NCBI GenBank assembly: GCA_026419785.1
Contig: JAODTK010005806.1
Location: 106,630 to 170,629 of the forward strand
Length of the DNA stretch: 64,000 nucleotides
Source of the DNA: Sclerodactyla briareus
Taxonomy: Eukaryota > Echinodermata > Holothuroidea > Dendrochirotida > Sclerodactylidae
Direction: 5' to 3'
Positions 22,389 to 35,290 of this stretch are shown in pieces. A program made the position numbers and the translations under genes. The notes beneath the pieces are model-generated. The model was not told where the DNA came from. It was given only the letters and a program-made list of their open reading frames with translations, and searched no databases. Each line of letters begins with the position of its first letter. The first letter of the stretch is position 1.

Positions 22389-22860
22389 ATCATCATCATC
22401 ATAAACTGTTTTACGTCAGAAGTCATGCTAGCACCTCAATCTTTGTCCCAGTCCTCCAAGGCCTACCTCTCCTACAACTACCAGTAACCGTGATCTCTCC
22501 TGACCTCTTAACCCAGTTACATCCTCCATCCTTTCAGCATGACCAAACCATCTTAGTCTATGACTTGGGACACAGTCACAAATATTTATCCAGACCCAAG
22601 CGATCTCTTAACTCAATTGAAGATTTTCTATCCTTTAAAGTCACTCCACAAATCCATCCAACCATCCTCATATCATTTCTCTCGAGTCTAATCAAATCTT
22701 CTTAACTGCCCAAGTCTCACTACCATAGAGTACTACACTTCTAACAGACTAACACAAGCCTCAAAGACGTTCCTCTTCATACGCAAAGAGAACATTCTGG
22801 AAGTGAGCAGTGGCAACCCAAGTCTCCGAAAACAGTTTTCTCTGAAGAGTATAGCTACAC
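22389..22860 (-). pseudogene. RTE-like LINE reverse-transcriptase C-terminal relic
   Basis: On the minus strand the frames read LPLLTSRMFSLRMKR, then VFEAC, then VVLYGSETWAVK. After a break they read IRLERNDMRMVGWICGVTLK and DRKSSIELRDRLGL, and later GRPW. This is the well-known tail of RTE-type and related non-LTR polymerases (SLRLKG.VYE.CV..V.LYGSETW...; L...E..M.RWMC.V.L.DR..S.EL..RL.I; WFGHV.R). A short ATGATGATGATG tract closes the 3' end near 22,389, as is usual for RTE elements. Stops and frame breaks show it is dead. Confidence 0.85.
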
Positions 22861-23610
22861 CCATTTGGTTGTGCTCGCACTGTCTGATTTTGCTGGTTGT
22901 CCTCCCTACAAAATGTTTCTCCCACATACGCAAAGTTTCTTGTGACTGCTTCAGACTCTCCCCCCCCTCCCCTCCCCCCAATTCTCTGGGCGGACTCACA
23001 TTCTCCACAAGGTGCGACACAATGACTGCAAGAGCTTTAGCAAACAGCCTCAACTGGTTACAAGCCTAGCGGATTCTGCTCTCAAAGTTTGAACAAGTTC
23101 AATTCTGTTTCATAGAGAATCTGTAAGGCTCACAGAGTTTTGGGACAGCAAGTATGTCAATGAGCATTCACAGATGGGACTGAGAATCGTGGGCCCATCC
23201 TTTTCGCTCTCCGTGGGCCAACTTTTCTGGATAATTCTTGGAGGACATCCAGAGAGAGTTTCTACAGTATGCGTTTGAGAATCCTCAAGAATGTCCACTT
23301 GCCCAATCGACAGGAAGGATTAGCAAGCAGCCAGAAGTCTCCACTTGCGGTGTCTAATTGCAAACCGAGGAGACTATAAAGAGATCCTAGAAAGGGATGG
23401 GCTGCTACACGGATTGAAAAAGACACTAACTAACGATAACATGGCAAACTTCTTCACTTTGACAATATTGCCTCTCCCAGGTGCAGACTAGGGACATGGC
23501 TGTTAAATTACACTAGAGTTTCTCATGGTTCATATCGGGTATCTCTCAACATGGCTACATATAAGGAACGCCACAGCACCAACAAATTTCAATATGAGGA
23601 TGAGGATTAT

Positions 23611-23945
23611 TGAAGTTCCATTTAGCCTTTGAAATATTCGAGAAAATGAGCATCAATGATATTGAAAATAAATGCCATCGTTAAATACCTCATCTACAAG
23701 AAGAACCTCAGTCAATGAAGAAAATCAGTCCGCAAATTTCAAAAAAGCTTGCCAGCAGCAACAAACGTATGTTTCACCACAGATTCTACAAAATTACAAA
23801 TTTTAACCTAATACTATCGTTTCAGATTTGTTTCAATTATAGTTTTTATTTCAGTCAATACAATAGATTTACTACAGTATGGATAGCTTCGTGGCTGGAA
23901 GGACGACATGGAATGAAGGCTGAAATGGATCTTTAAGCACCTGGA
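23611..23945 (+). repeat. Diverged third copy of the segment duplicated at 36.1 and 38.3 kb
   Basis: Shares AGTTCCATTTAGCCTTTGAA, GCATCAATGATATTGAAAAT, ACAAGAAGAACCTCAGTCA and TAGCTTCGTGGCTGGAAGGA with 36,060-36,285 and 38,268-38,480, in the same order. This shows that the part next to the SINE in the tandem duplication is itself a dispersed repeat. No coding domain was seen. Confidence 0.6.
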
Positions 23946-24556
23946 CTGAAGCTACATCCCCTATTATGCTGAATTAAATTGAGGGCGGGCTTCATTCTAT
24001 TTTGCCTAGTGCGCCATGGTACATTATGCAGAATAGGTCCCGAGCGGCTGCTCCAACCCTAGCAACTTATGCAGAACAGTGCAGTTGCAATAAGATCCCA
24101 AACCCACTGCCGCTAGTGACCGCAGTTTCTACGAGGGTCTTTGGGACCAGAGTCCCAACCACCAAGGACAATTTTGATTTTTACTCCCAGGGTGTTGTTG
24201 ATCATAAACAGCGGCATAGATCCGCCATGACACAGACACGTAATCAGCAGAAGAGCAAATTCTCTCTGGGACAACTTTTGCCTCATGGAGGTGACGTGCA
24301 TGAACTTCCGTCATCAACCTTTTAGGGCAAATAATTGAACCATACATACATATATAGATCAGCTGTCTGTTTTTGCATAGTTACTGTTGCGCACAACCAG
24401 TGATGGACTAACCAGGCAGCAGACAACACTTCATGCTTGAGTGACTGTGACAGCCTCTGGAATGTACATAACCCACCAATAGTGCTCGCCTACACGCCTC
24501 TCGCCCTTCTGGATTACTATGATGATATCCAACAATGTTAGTTAGGACTGCAAATT

Positions 24557-24592
24557 GAGGGCACTCGGTTTGCGATTTTTGTGAGTGCCCTC
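24557..24592. repeat. Perfect 10-bp stem hairpin
   Basis: GAGGGCACTC at 24,557-24,566 and its exact reverse complement GAGTGCCCTC at 24,583-24,592 flank a 16-base loop. A second CACCGAGGTG-like palindrome follows at once. It could be a structured RNA element or the end of a small inverted-repeat transposon. No partner arm elsewhere was seen. Confidence 0.6.
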
Positions 24593-27027
24593 ACCGAGGT
24601 GACATAATGTCGCCTATGCAATGAGCAGTACAACAGACATCAGATCGATCAGAAGTATGTTTTGGGCCACCAGTGAAAGCATGTGAGACACACACATTGA
24701 GCAAAATCGCATTGAACGCCAAAGCAAGCAGGCCCAGTACACAGGAACGACCCAAAAATACCGTGCAGACACAAACTCAATAGTGCCGGTCAATCTTTGA
24801 GAATCTACCTGATAAATCCAAAGGATGAAACTGTTTCGCTAATCGGGGGGATGTTCATAATCATGACCCCTCCAGTCTTATCGTTATGTGTGTAACCAGG
24901 GCTTCACTCGGTACCCGCCCCAACGGACCCCGATATTACAACAGCCCTCGTATGGCTGTAGTAAGATTGGGCCCCTCCAGAAAGTAAAAAATCCAACCAC
25001 AGATAAGAAGCATAAACCAGTTCACTCTTCACGATATATTTTACTGAAAAATTTTACAATAGAATACACATTATCATCCCTTAAACTGAAGACCAATATT
25101 GTTGTGACCCCTATCAGTTGTCGACCACACAATATACACAGATGGAATAATGTATAAGTTCGGTCAGGTAACATCCGACTTCCAATGAATGAGCATAAAA
25201 TAACACTATTTTTTATTTTTTTCTGGACGGGGGGGGAAACAACTTTGCCCAAATTGAATTGCGTCCACATATATTTACTAAAATTGCCAGTATAGCCTAC
25301 ATTGCAGTGGGAAAAACTCACTTACTTTTACCTTTAAATGGCACTAACGCCCTCAGGCTAGTGAAGATCCGTTTTAATGGTCTTTTGGACAGTCAACCCT
25401 GCCCACAGTTTTTGTCCTATGCACTTGTCAATTGGATGACGCAAAACCCCTATACTCCCATAGAGGGCAAGTCATTTTTAAGGTAGCTCATAATGCAAAT
25501 TCCTGTATGTTGACTCACCCCTCAGTCACTTAGATGACTTACATTCCTCGAAAATGACCCACTACTGGGTCAGCTTTTCGTATTAATTTTGACATAGCTG
25601 GAGTGAAATGACACACCCCAGAGGCAGTTTCGTGACTGAACTTTCAGGGGAGTGACGCACATGTGAGTTACTTTGAATGTGACAATGACCCACATTTTAC
25701 TGACCATGCCCAGGGTATTGGGGTGCGTCATGTAATATCGATTGACAAGTGTATCAGACCCTGCCATAAGCATCCCACCTCCCCAGAGTACAATGAGGAG
25801 CATAGAAGCAGAGCAGCCTGCTCTTCTGTTCGGACAACACAAGCCTCCACTCCCCCCCCCCCCCCCCCACTCCCCGTGCTTCCATAGTTCTCCAATTTTG
25901 AATTGATGGTTCTCATAAGAAATCCCGTCAGGTCGAGAGGACAGAAGAAACGGAGTGTGATGTTACTGAATGTAACAATTTCAACAGCAGTTATTAAATT
26001 ACCCAAACCTTATTTAAAGGTTGCATAAGTTGATTGATTGAAAACCAAGCTGTCATCAAATCCCAGCCGAGACCACTGGTACTCTGTCAACCATTTTTTC
26101 TGTGGGAATCGTCTCAAGGGAATTGACTGGGGACGCTTACAGGGGCACCCCAGACTCCTGAGATGGGGGGCACAGTGATTTTAGGGGGGGCACTCCAGGA
26201 CACTGTGATCGTCATCACGTCTTTGAGAATTTTTTTTGCAAAAGTGAGGCTCCCATAGTCTAGCTTACATCTGTTATCCTTAGTAGTAGTGATATTTTTT
26301 AGTGGTATTTTTCTGGGGGGGGGGGGGCAATGGACTGGACCCTCATATCCACAGGACTTAACTCTGCCGTAACAATTAGACATAGACGTAACGAACGGAC
26401 ATTCCCAGTGCAACCACTGATGGACTGACTAGTTCAGGCAAGTTCAGATTTGCGTAGGATTCCTTGAATTGTGAGGATGTGGAATCATTGGGTCTGACCC
26501 TGGTTGGAAATTTGTCACAAATATAATAAAGACAAGATAAGTAAATCATGGAACATCTTCCGCTGCCTTCCTAAAATTCTGTTCGCTAGACTACCATCAC
26601 CATCTATAAGGAAGTGGAAAGTCCAGAAGGGTACTAAGGAGCCTCCGAGTTCCTCAGAGGTTTTGCTTGTCAATTACTACCCCATCCTGGCAAGGATGGA
26701 TGCACTTCTTCAGGGGGTGTCATTTTCCATGAGGTCTTTCAGAATGAGACCTTTCCCTTATAAAAAAATCACAGATACTGAATTTGTGGTCGTCCAGAAT
26801 TTTGACAAGAGGGGTGGCATGGGACGAATGGCCACTAGGAGGTGACCCTGCACCACACGGTCGTTCCTCAGAACCGAGCCTCTACCAGTAAGTTGGAAAT
26901 CCCATGAGGTGAACTTGTCTAAAACAAAGTCAAGAGTAGTCTCTGTCCCCTCTGTCCCCTCTTCATTCGACACCATTTGGAATCCACTCTCGGGCAGAGA
27001 CGATGGTATCCGGAACACGGCGCTGCC
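24593..27027. other. No gene recognised; C and G runs; likely POLR2H 3' flank on the right
   Basis: No coding frame is convincing. A run of 17 C at about 25,852-25,868 and G runs near 25,230 and 26,317 are present. The right end should hold the POLR2H 3' untranslated region (minus strand), but no poly(A) signal could be fixed. Confidence 0.45.
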
Positions 27028-27146
27028 TCAGAATGCAGCTTCTTCATCAGTAGGTAGATGTGCATGTCCTGTTCGACCCCGTGCAGATTGTTGGCGTCGC
27101 CCTGCAGAGTCGCATCAGGAGCCCTCCGTAAGAGACGTACGCCGAC
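27028..27146 (-). CDS. POLR2H: POLR2H (RPB8) terminal coding exon
   Basis: This is the last coding exon of RPB8, a small OB-fold subunit shared by nuclear RNA polymerases I, II and III. On the minus strand, an acceptor ending CTCAG is followed by G, completing a split Leu codon. Then come SAYVSYGGLLMR, then (after a frame change) QGDANNLHG, and then IYLLMKKL before the stop. These blocks match the highly conserved C-terminus of animal RPB8. Keeping the frame needs two corrections: two extra bases around the RLQ codons (reads CTCTGCAG where CTGCAG is expected) and one missing G before the final Ala-Phe-stop. The exon is 119 bp against an expected 118. The acceptor phase matches the donor at 49,125. 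Indels in an otherwise conserved, correctly spliced gene suggest assembly error; recent decay is the alternative. No poly(A) signal was confidently placed downstream. Confidence 0.9.
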
Positions 27147-28086
27147 CTGAGAAGGAGAGGGAAGAAAACGGCCACGTCAGAACATTCTGCAGTTTTGAAC
27201 ATTTTGTATGGAGCGTGTACGGTTCTTGCATAGGCTGATGGGGAAAGCCAGCCTCAATTTCTGTTGAGGTTCCGATTAGGTTCCAAAATTGTTTCTCATG
27301 TTCTTACAATCCTTCAGGGCTCCTGAAAGATCCTCAACTATCACACAAGGACGCATGAAAATGCCAATTAGTCCTAATGATCTTCAATAAACCTAATGAT
27401 CTTCCCCAAAAATATTTTGATCAGAATTAAAGACTGAGCCACTTTTTTACATTGATTGCGAGAGGACTAAACCTTCGGAAAAAAAAAAAAAAAACTAACC
27501 TAAATTGGTCCAACTGTCATAGAGCAGACATGACTCTATGAGGAAGAATTTGGCACTAAGACGCCCTTATTCATTCTCAGCACATCTATGATGATACATT
27601 TGGCGGTCATATACACACATGGCTCTCTGTGACTGGGAAAGAAACCTTTAGCTGAGATTTTCAAACATTGCCTATGGCTATATAAAGCACTTCAGGCTGC
27701 TTGTAATCATGACAAATAAAACATGCACATGCCAGCAATATGGCATGTTGCTCTCGCTGCCAAATTTTAACATGAATATTGCCGAAAAGAGCACTCTGTG
27801 AACTATTTTGCAATGTTTCTTGTGACCCCCGCCCGACTTCCTTCCGGCTGGGGCGGGGGCAATATTACAAGTCAGATAAGCAACATGAAGAGGGTGGATA
27901 CACACAGATGCTCACTGCCTTTATACTCACTACATGTTGAATCACACAAAAGATAACCACGTGAATAATGTTGATAGCTGTTAGAGGCCGGTCAAAATGT
28001 TGTGTATATAGGCGCTGATATGCCCACGACCTGCCACAAGCATATAAGGATTGAGCAAACTTGACAGCTTGGTATAGATATATCAA

Positions 28087-28130
28087 GTGCTTATATAGCA
28101 CTTTTTCCACATGCTCGAAGCGCTCCACTG
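28087..28130 (-). repeat. LINE/SINE 3'-end signature
   Basis: On the minus strand GGAGCGCTTCGAGCATG, then GTGCTATATAAGCACTT, is the 'gcgctt...gctatataa' terminus also seen at 19,928 and, partly, at 21,375 (GTAAAGCGCTTTGA). No coding part remains. Confidence 0.5.
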
Positions 28131-29274
28131 ATTCTTTTCGGTACCCAGAAAAAGGTGCAGTTTCTACTACCCCCTCGAGAGAAAATGATATGAGCATCCA
28201 GGAGTGAAGAGTATTGCCTTAATCTGTCTGGCGGGTTACATACATGTGATCTCATTTCCATTAATAAATGATCAACCATTGCATAATTTTCTTTAAAAGC
28301 AAGACTCTCAGTCATCGATAGAATAGCGAGCTTGATGTAAATGAAGGGTCCTTTCTCCTCTTCCGTATGAATGCCAGGTAGCCCCATCCTCCAAGATGAT
28401 GAACAGCCGCCCTCCCCTGGCTATGTAGAAAGCCGGTTGGTTACGAAAACTGACAACCAGCTTACCACACTGCCGAGGGATGACACATAATCGCGAGTCC
28501 GGGCTTCTTGGAGAGCGCCCTCAGTTGTTCACAGCGGCAGTATGCTCAAGTTCCAGAGTCTGCTGTATAGTATTATTTGACATCTTCCGGTGAAAACCTG
28601 ATATTTTGACCTTATCAGTAGCGATATCTACATGTCACAATTCGTGTTAAGTAGTTTGTGGGAGTAAATTTGATGGAGAGCATAATACCCCAAATGGCAA
28701 ATCCCACATGTGCCTCTAAAGACACGCCTAGCCTTGACAATAGTTCAACAACCAGAACAGAGCAATCGTTTAAAATATTCCTCGCCCCACGGAAAAACAA
28801 GCCTTTCCCTTTGTCAAGTTGGCAGCAAAATGCTCTACAGCTTCTAGCAACACAAAAAAAGAAGAAAAAACCCTGACTTTGACCTCATGAAAAGTTCCTG
28901 GCCAGATTAATGATGGTTTTTCCTATATCTCTTGCTTTGAATAATCATCGATTTGCTGCACGCTATGGACCACCTGCCGTTAAGGCCCAAGCAGTCAACC
29001 TTTCCTCATGAACTTTCTTGTGATTCGAGGGACTCCCTCCATTTCCCTGTTTTTTTCCCTCTAGATTGAATGGAGAGTTTTGGGAAGTCTTTTTCCTGCT
29101 GCTATATAGTTATTATCACGGTTCATTACACCTAGAGCAGCATTCACAGCAGAGGCGATATGGTCTGGGAGCAGTCCCCCGTGAATAATCGACTGTGCCA
29201 TTTGCAGGGCGCAAACCTTACTAATGTCCTTTGCTCTCGCCAACCTGTTGCTCTCGACTGTTTTGGACTCCCAA

Positions 29275-29425
29275 CAAGAGGGTGTGATTTTTACCCCCCA
29301 CCCCCACATTAAGGTACCACCAAAGAGGCGTTGCCTTATTCCGTGTACTGGTGAGGAGGTCGCAGATGACAATAGGTGCAGTATCCAGGTCTAATGGTTG
29401 ATCCTCTGCTCAGAAGAATACATAA
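29275..29425 (+). mobile_element. tRNA-derived SINE, 3' part only
   Basis: Contains CCCCCACATTAAGGTACCAC, CAAAGAGGCGTTGCC, TTCCGTGTACTGGTGA, GGTGCAGTATCCAGG, TTGATCCTCTGCTCAG and an A-rich end. These are the ordered words of the 3' half of the copies at 35.5, 37.8 and 56.5 kb. The 5' half is absent. The long open frame that starts inside it (29,376-29,837) is therefore not taken as a gene start. Confidence 0.7.
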
Positions 29426-32400
29426 AGAAAATAAAAATAATCCCAATTCCTACCAAGTTTTTTTCATGGAAATTCTTCTTGATATTGATACTAATTCTAA
29501 CACAAAAACTCTGCAACATCTCCCCGAACTCCGATACTTCACGTACAATAACATGAAAAATCTAACAGCTAAGAGAAATAGGAAGATGGTGATGTGCAGG
29601 AAAAATCTTGTTTATACCAGTTATGCTACAGTTCTCAACTATCTCAACAGGGTTGGAAAAAAAATTCCTGGATCTGAATGGCGAAAAAATTGTTACAGAG
29701 CATTGGTAAAATGCCAGGGGTCAGACAGGGGCCCCAATTGGTTATCTGGGCACGCACAGCTGTTTCCTGGACGGAAGTCTTCCAGGAAACGAAACAGGGG
29801 TGCATGCCAAATTAGGAGAGGGGCGGTGAAAACCTAGCTTGCAGTATGGGCTTATACTGATGGTGAGTGCAAAGGTCTGCACAGTACTGGAAGGTCTGCA
29901 CAGTCACACAGCTATACTGCTGCCATTGACAACTATACAATTAGAATACCTAATGCACCTGGAAACAACAAGCTTTTAACCATGCACCGTGGGAGAGTTG
30001 CTGTATCAGCCTGTGATGCAAGCCTGCCCTTCTCTATACCCCAGACAGGGTGCGTCATCATCGAGAGGGGGTCATGCTGTAATTGACGCACTCTTCAGTC
30101 TCACTGAGATCCATGAAAGGACCTATAGAGGCCCAGCCGCCTGTTTTTCTTACCAGTATTTTCCGCGTGAAATGACGATCTGAAGTCAGCTTTTTGACTG
30201 ATCATTAGTGAGGAGCACACAGGTGAGTACTTCTGATTAGGACAGGACCACACTGACTAAAGGCTCGGGTATTCAGGGTGTTGTCAGTAACTGACAAATG
30301 CATAAGGAGATTTTTTGGCACAGAAGAAATGCTGTTTTGAGCAGGGGTGCCGTGGGGTGGATTTCAAGGTCAGGACCTGAGTGGGGGGGGTGTTTTGGGG
30401 GGGGAGGGAGGATTCCCTCCTTCCTGTTGGTGCAAAAAGGTATAGAAAATGTGATCAGTTGGTTGTTGGATGCAAAAATGAGGAAGAATTGCCAAACTAA
30501 CGTCACGCAGTACTTAACTGAGAATCACACTTATTATTTATCCGTTTCTGTTCACAATTGTATGGGTCGCTTTTTGGGCATGGCAGGGGTCAACAAATTG
30601 AGGGCTCTCCCAGTGACTATATACCATTGGACATGTCTTAATAACAATTTGGCATCACTTCGGGAAATGTGTACGGTAGCTTTCTTATATTACTGCCAGC
30701 TCACATCATCATAAGCAGCCTGTGACTCTAATGAGTCAATGGACTATGCTTGCTTGGCATAAACAGCGGCGCTGCCACTCCAGACCCTAACAAATAACAT
30801 ATGCATACTCGCCATATGGGCTATTAAAGTGGCCAGGTATCATTATTAATCAGGCTTTCTTCAGGTTATCGAAAGCCACCTTTCCCCGAGTAATGTAATG
30901 AGAATCCATCCTTCAAGGAGGCTGATTGTTGTAAGGTTATTTCCTTTGACCTTTTGGCAGTTTGCCAAACCCCATGTGGTATTACATGGGGGGCATGTAA
31001 TTACCAGTTGGAAAGTAGATGGCTTCAAAGCAGTGAAGAGAACAGTTTATGTGGGCAAAAGGCATTACTTGTGGACTGCCCAAGTTGTTGCAACCTTGTA
31101 ATGCTAGCAAAATTTCCCCTCTTCCTGACGTCTCCCAGCCCTCCCTCCAACCCCCCTCCCCTCCCAAGGTAATCTCCAACCCCGCCAACTTTACATCAGG
31201 CGCTCTTCTGAATTTCCAAATGCTCATTACTGGACCTTTTTTTCTATACCTCTTCAGTTTTCGCAAAAACCCAGCCTTTATAAACCCTTGACTCTAACCA
31301 TAGCCATGTTAATGCACCACCACTATTCTGATCAGCCACCAAACATGTTTAAAAAAACAAAACAATATGCCCGATTTTTGTTTTTTCCCAAATGGTGGTG
31401 GGGGGTTGTTTTATTTGGTGACTTTCAAAATGCCCTGTCTGCCCCTCTTTCCCCTCCCCTTCCCCCCCCCCCCCTCTGATCTGATCAAGTTACTGCAGTG
31501 TAAACCTGATCACATGGGACCGTGCAACTAATACACGATTTGTTTGATAGGATTTTGAGCATCATTCATAACCCACAGCTCACCAGGTGCGATCCTAGGA
31601 TGTTGTACGGTATAGGGGTGGGGGCAGCATTTCAGGCCCTGGTACAAGACCCTCACCCTCCTCTTGACCAGCAACAGCATTTTTGATTAATCAAAATGTC
31701 ATTTCTAATTTGTTTCTCACTTTTTTTTATTTCTTGTAAATATTTGTACCAATTTCTTCTTGGAAAAAAATTATGTTTGGGATATCAGACCTTACCAACA
31801 TTTTCCGTAATCTTCCCCGCCATCAGAACATCACTCTATGACTTTGCATACCTTCATATGTCCATATCACCCACAAATTTAAATTTCCAGCCGTATTCCC
31901 AGACGGCTTTTCAATTTGGCGTGGCCACATCAGTGACTTAGTACCCCCCCTCTGTCACTATAGATTGATGGGTTTAGGAATAACGCTTCTTGCTCGTAAT
32001 TAATGAATTGCCAACTATTATTAATCAGGCGTCCCCGAATTCACCAACCACGGCGGCATCGGCCACTGTACAGAGACCTCTACTGAATCAGTCATACACG
32101 AAGACGTGAGGTCTCGAGTAAGGAAACCTAATATCTAATTTGTCCTCGTGTCATGGAAACTAACCCCACACCTGAACAATCCTAGAATGGCTTGTAATTG
32201 ATAAGGTCAATGAAAACTGAGAAATTGATAGACAAGCCGATTAATCTTGGCTCCGCAACCCATCAACAACATGGTCAATGGGGGGCCCCAACATTTTCCA
32301 GGTATGACATTTTTTTTAAGCTCAAAGATGCAGGGTCATCCTGTCCTTCCCTAGACTCCCTCAGTTTTATTCACTCGAGTCTGTGAGTTTTCTCAACCTA

Positions 32401-35290
32401 CCAGGAACAGAGTCACAAATTTGATCAGATTCAGTTTTTTGCATGCTTCAAAATTGCCCCATGGAATATCAAAAAGAAAAGTCATGCAAACCAACCAAAT
32501 GAAGGGAAAGTCTCCCTTGAATGATAGCTGTTTGCATGGGTTATTACGTCTTGTCTTTGCAACATCCATAGCCTCTTTTCCAGTTGTGGTCCTGCAGCCA
32601 CAGGAGTGTTGCTTCTCTCCACCAAGAAAATTACCTGATAAAATCCTTTTCCAGTATTCCGTGAATTTATGACTCCTATCTCCTGGTACACGAAAACCAG
32701 CTTTCCTCTCCCATCTCAGGATTCCCCTGTCACTCTGGTGTCAGTGTCAGTGTCGATGTCATAATGTCCACCGTGGACTAATCTGCAATCTGATACGAAT
32801 ATCAACAGCTAGAAATGCCATATTGTCCTCATGGATTTATCCGCTTGCTTGCTGGACAATATTCAGAGCATGGCAGTTGGTAACAAGCTTGTTCACACCG
32901 GCACATGGTCGAGAAGATCATGCTATTTGGGTCGAAGGTCGTAGGGGTGCCTGCCGTTCGAAAATTTTGAAAAACAATCTCCAAGACTAACACCTACCAG
33001 AATGAAACGTAACCCCGAGTTGGTGCATGTCACCCTCCTTTGGCCACTCACAACTTTGTATAGGCCTACTCATTTCGTCAAGTATCTGTTTGGATTAACT
33101 TCAAATTCATGGCACCGTGGCCATACCAGAAGGTCCTTTTTGCACACAGTGCTGGAATCCGATACCATAGCGTCCTCCCCTGTTAGACACATGATTTGCT
33201 GTGAGTGTCATAGTGGCCACAGGCTACTCAACTCCTGTTTCTATATTCAGGTGCAACGTAGCAACACGTCCAAGGATGTATAAAAATTGATGGCACAAAC
33301 TGCATGTCCGGAACTGGGATCAATCTTGAATAATGAAAGGGCCAGATCCTAGGGGCTATTGTGGGCATGGTCCCTAGTTTTTTGTGGTATTTTTGAGAGT
33401 GACCTCTAAATAAAGCTACAAACATATTCACCGGTTCCATCAAGGTACCCCTAACTACTTTGGCACTCAATATTTTTGCAAAGGAGAAGCGACCCCCTCT
33501 CATCTTTTGGACCTCTTAATAGGGGCCTCTGTAGGTCTTTTGTTTAGATTCTAGTCTGATGATTAATCTTCCATGGGCAGCAATCCTGGGGGAGGGGGAA
33601 GGTACCCCATACTTGAGACTTCTCCCCTTTTGACTTTGTTTTTGACATGGTCATAGCTGGGGGTCAGGTGGGGTCAATGGTCCCCCCACAATGGTGAGGA
33701 ACGTGCTGCCTACTGTGAATGTCGTACATGCCAATAACTCACACCCATCCCCGCTCCCGATACCCCACATTTAGCATGTTGATGGAGGAGAAAGGTTGCA
33801 CAGACTGTCCTCAGTTGTAAGGACCACAATAAGATCCGCTTTGGGTAGAATATGGAGGAGAAAAGATGGTTGTAAAGTGCTCGGAGAATCGGGCCTGCTC
33901 ACATCTAGATTTCTGTCTAGAATTACGATTTATTATCGAGCTTTAGAGTAGATGTGCGTCATCCACTATTTCAGAGAGGTGAGCTGCAGCATGCCTATTT
34001 GCATATCTGCTGGGTTGTATAGCGTTAGGCTGTTAATCAGAAAGTTGAATCCTATATATAAAGTTTTTCCAATGTGCCATTGGGCAAGCACCTTTAATCT
34101 CCATTGCTCCTCCCCTCTTTGAAGAGTTTCCCATGATGGTCATGTAATGAAGACTGATTATACAGAGGAAGGCAACTCAATCCTTGTCCAACTGTCCTTA
34201 TATACGACATTCCCGATGCAAGTTTTTAGTAACATTCTAAGCGGGAGTTGGAATCCCTTCGTATATCCCAGGGAATCTCATTGTGCAGTAATCATGACGT
34301 AAGTGCTAATAATACAACCAGAATAATTCCCCATGTGTTCTAATGTCTGGTGATGTTTGAGAATCTTGACATTGCTTTTTGACCTTTTTTCACAGGAATT
34401 ATGGACAACTTATGCAATTGTTTCATTATGATCCTTTCGCAAAACTAATCACTTCTCCAGGGATAATTAACCTTCTATGTCGAAGGAACAAAGAGGGAAA
34501 TGCTGGTTTGTCCTACTGTCTATTGTGCTGTCAACTATAATCTTGTGATATGTTTTTTTGCGCGATATACAAAATTTATATCCATTCTCTCTTTTATTTT
34601 GCTTGCGAATGTCGATAAAGGAGGATTCCAACCAATCGGTTCCAGATTTCCTTCCTCTTTGATATGATTGATTGATTACTTCATCTTTGCAGAGTCCTGA
34701 AGGTGCTGAAATTACTGGTCCTATCTTTCAGTTGGCTTAGTAGCAAAGCTGTCAACAGATCCATTTTACCCCTCTATTTATATATGTCTCATATGACCTC
34801 TGACTAGCAATAAAACCATGTGAAAAAAAATAATGGGGCAGGGATCTTGTGGACTATAGACTCTAGCAAACTGCTCATTCCAGGACGAATGAGATCAGAG
34901 TGAGGTTCAGGGGGTTTGGCTACTGAAATGCACAAAGGCAGCATGTTGTACCATGGCAGAAATTCTCGCTCATGGTTAACGATCTCTGACCATCAAATGA
35001 ACCAAGGACCCGAAAAAGACAATCAGCTATTGTCGCTCACTAAGTTACTGATCTCCGTCTCTCTCACTGACCCAAAGATCCGAAAAAAGCTGCCACACTG
35101 CTAATTCAACAAAGTTATCGAGAAATGGGTTGTCTCCAATTTCTCTGGTGCTAATGAGCGACGCCCTTTGAAGTCTTTGGAATGATGGACCAACACGCGT
35201 GACCAACTCCCTGGATCCCTGGGCAACTCTAACGGATACACCAATGAAATTGGATCGGTCACACTTATAGCGATAAAAGAGGGGCCAGCA
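29426..35290. other. No gene recognised in the POLR2H intron
   Basis: This stretch lies in the last intron of POLR2H. Open frames at 29,376-29,837 and 30,298-30,714 have no recognisable domain. G runs lie near 30,383-30,408 and C runs near 31,457-31,470. No repeat pairing with the rest of the window was found except a weak CTGATCAAGTTA word near 31,482. Confidence 0.45.

Noticed and set aside
29376-29837. 153-codon plus ORF
   Set aside because: Its start lies inside a SINE 3' fragment and the rest matches no family I know.
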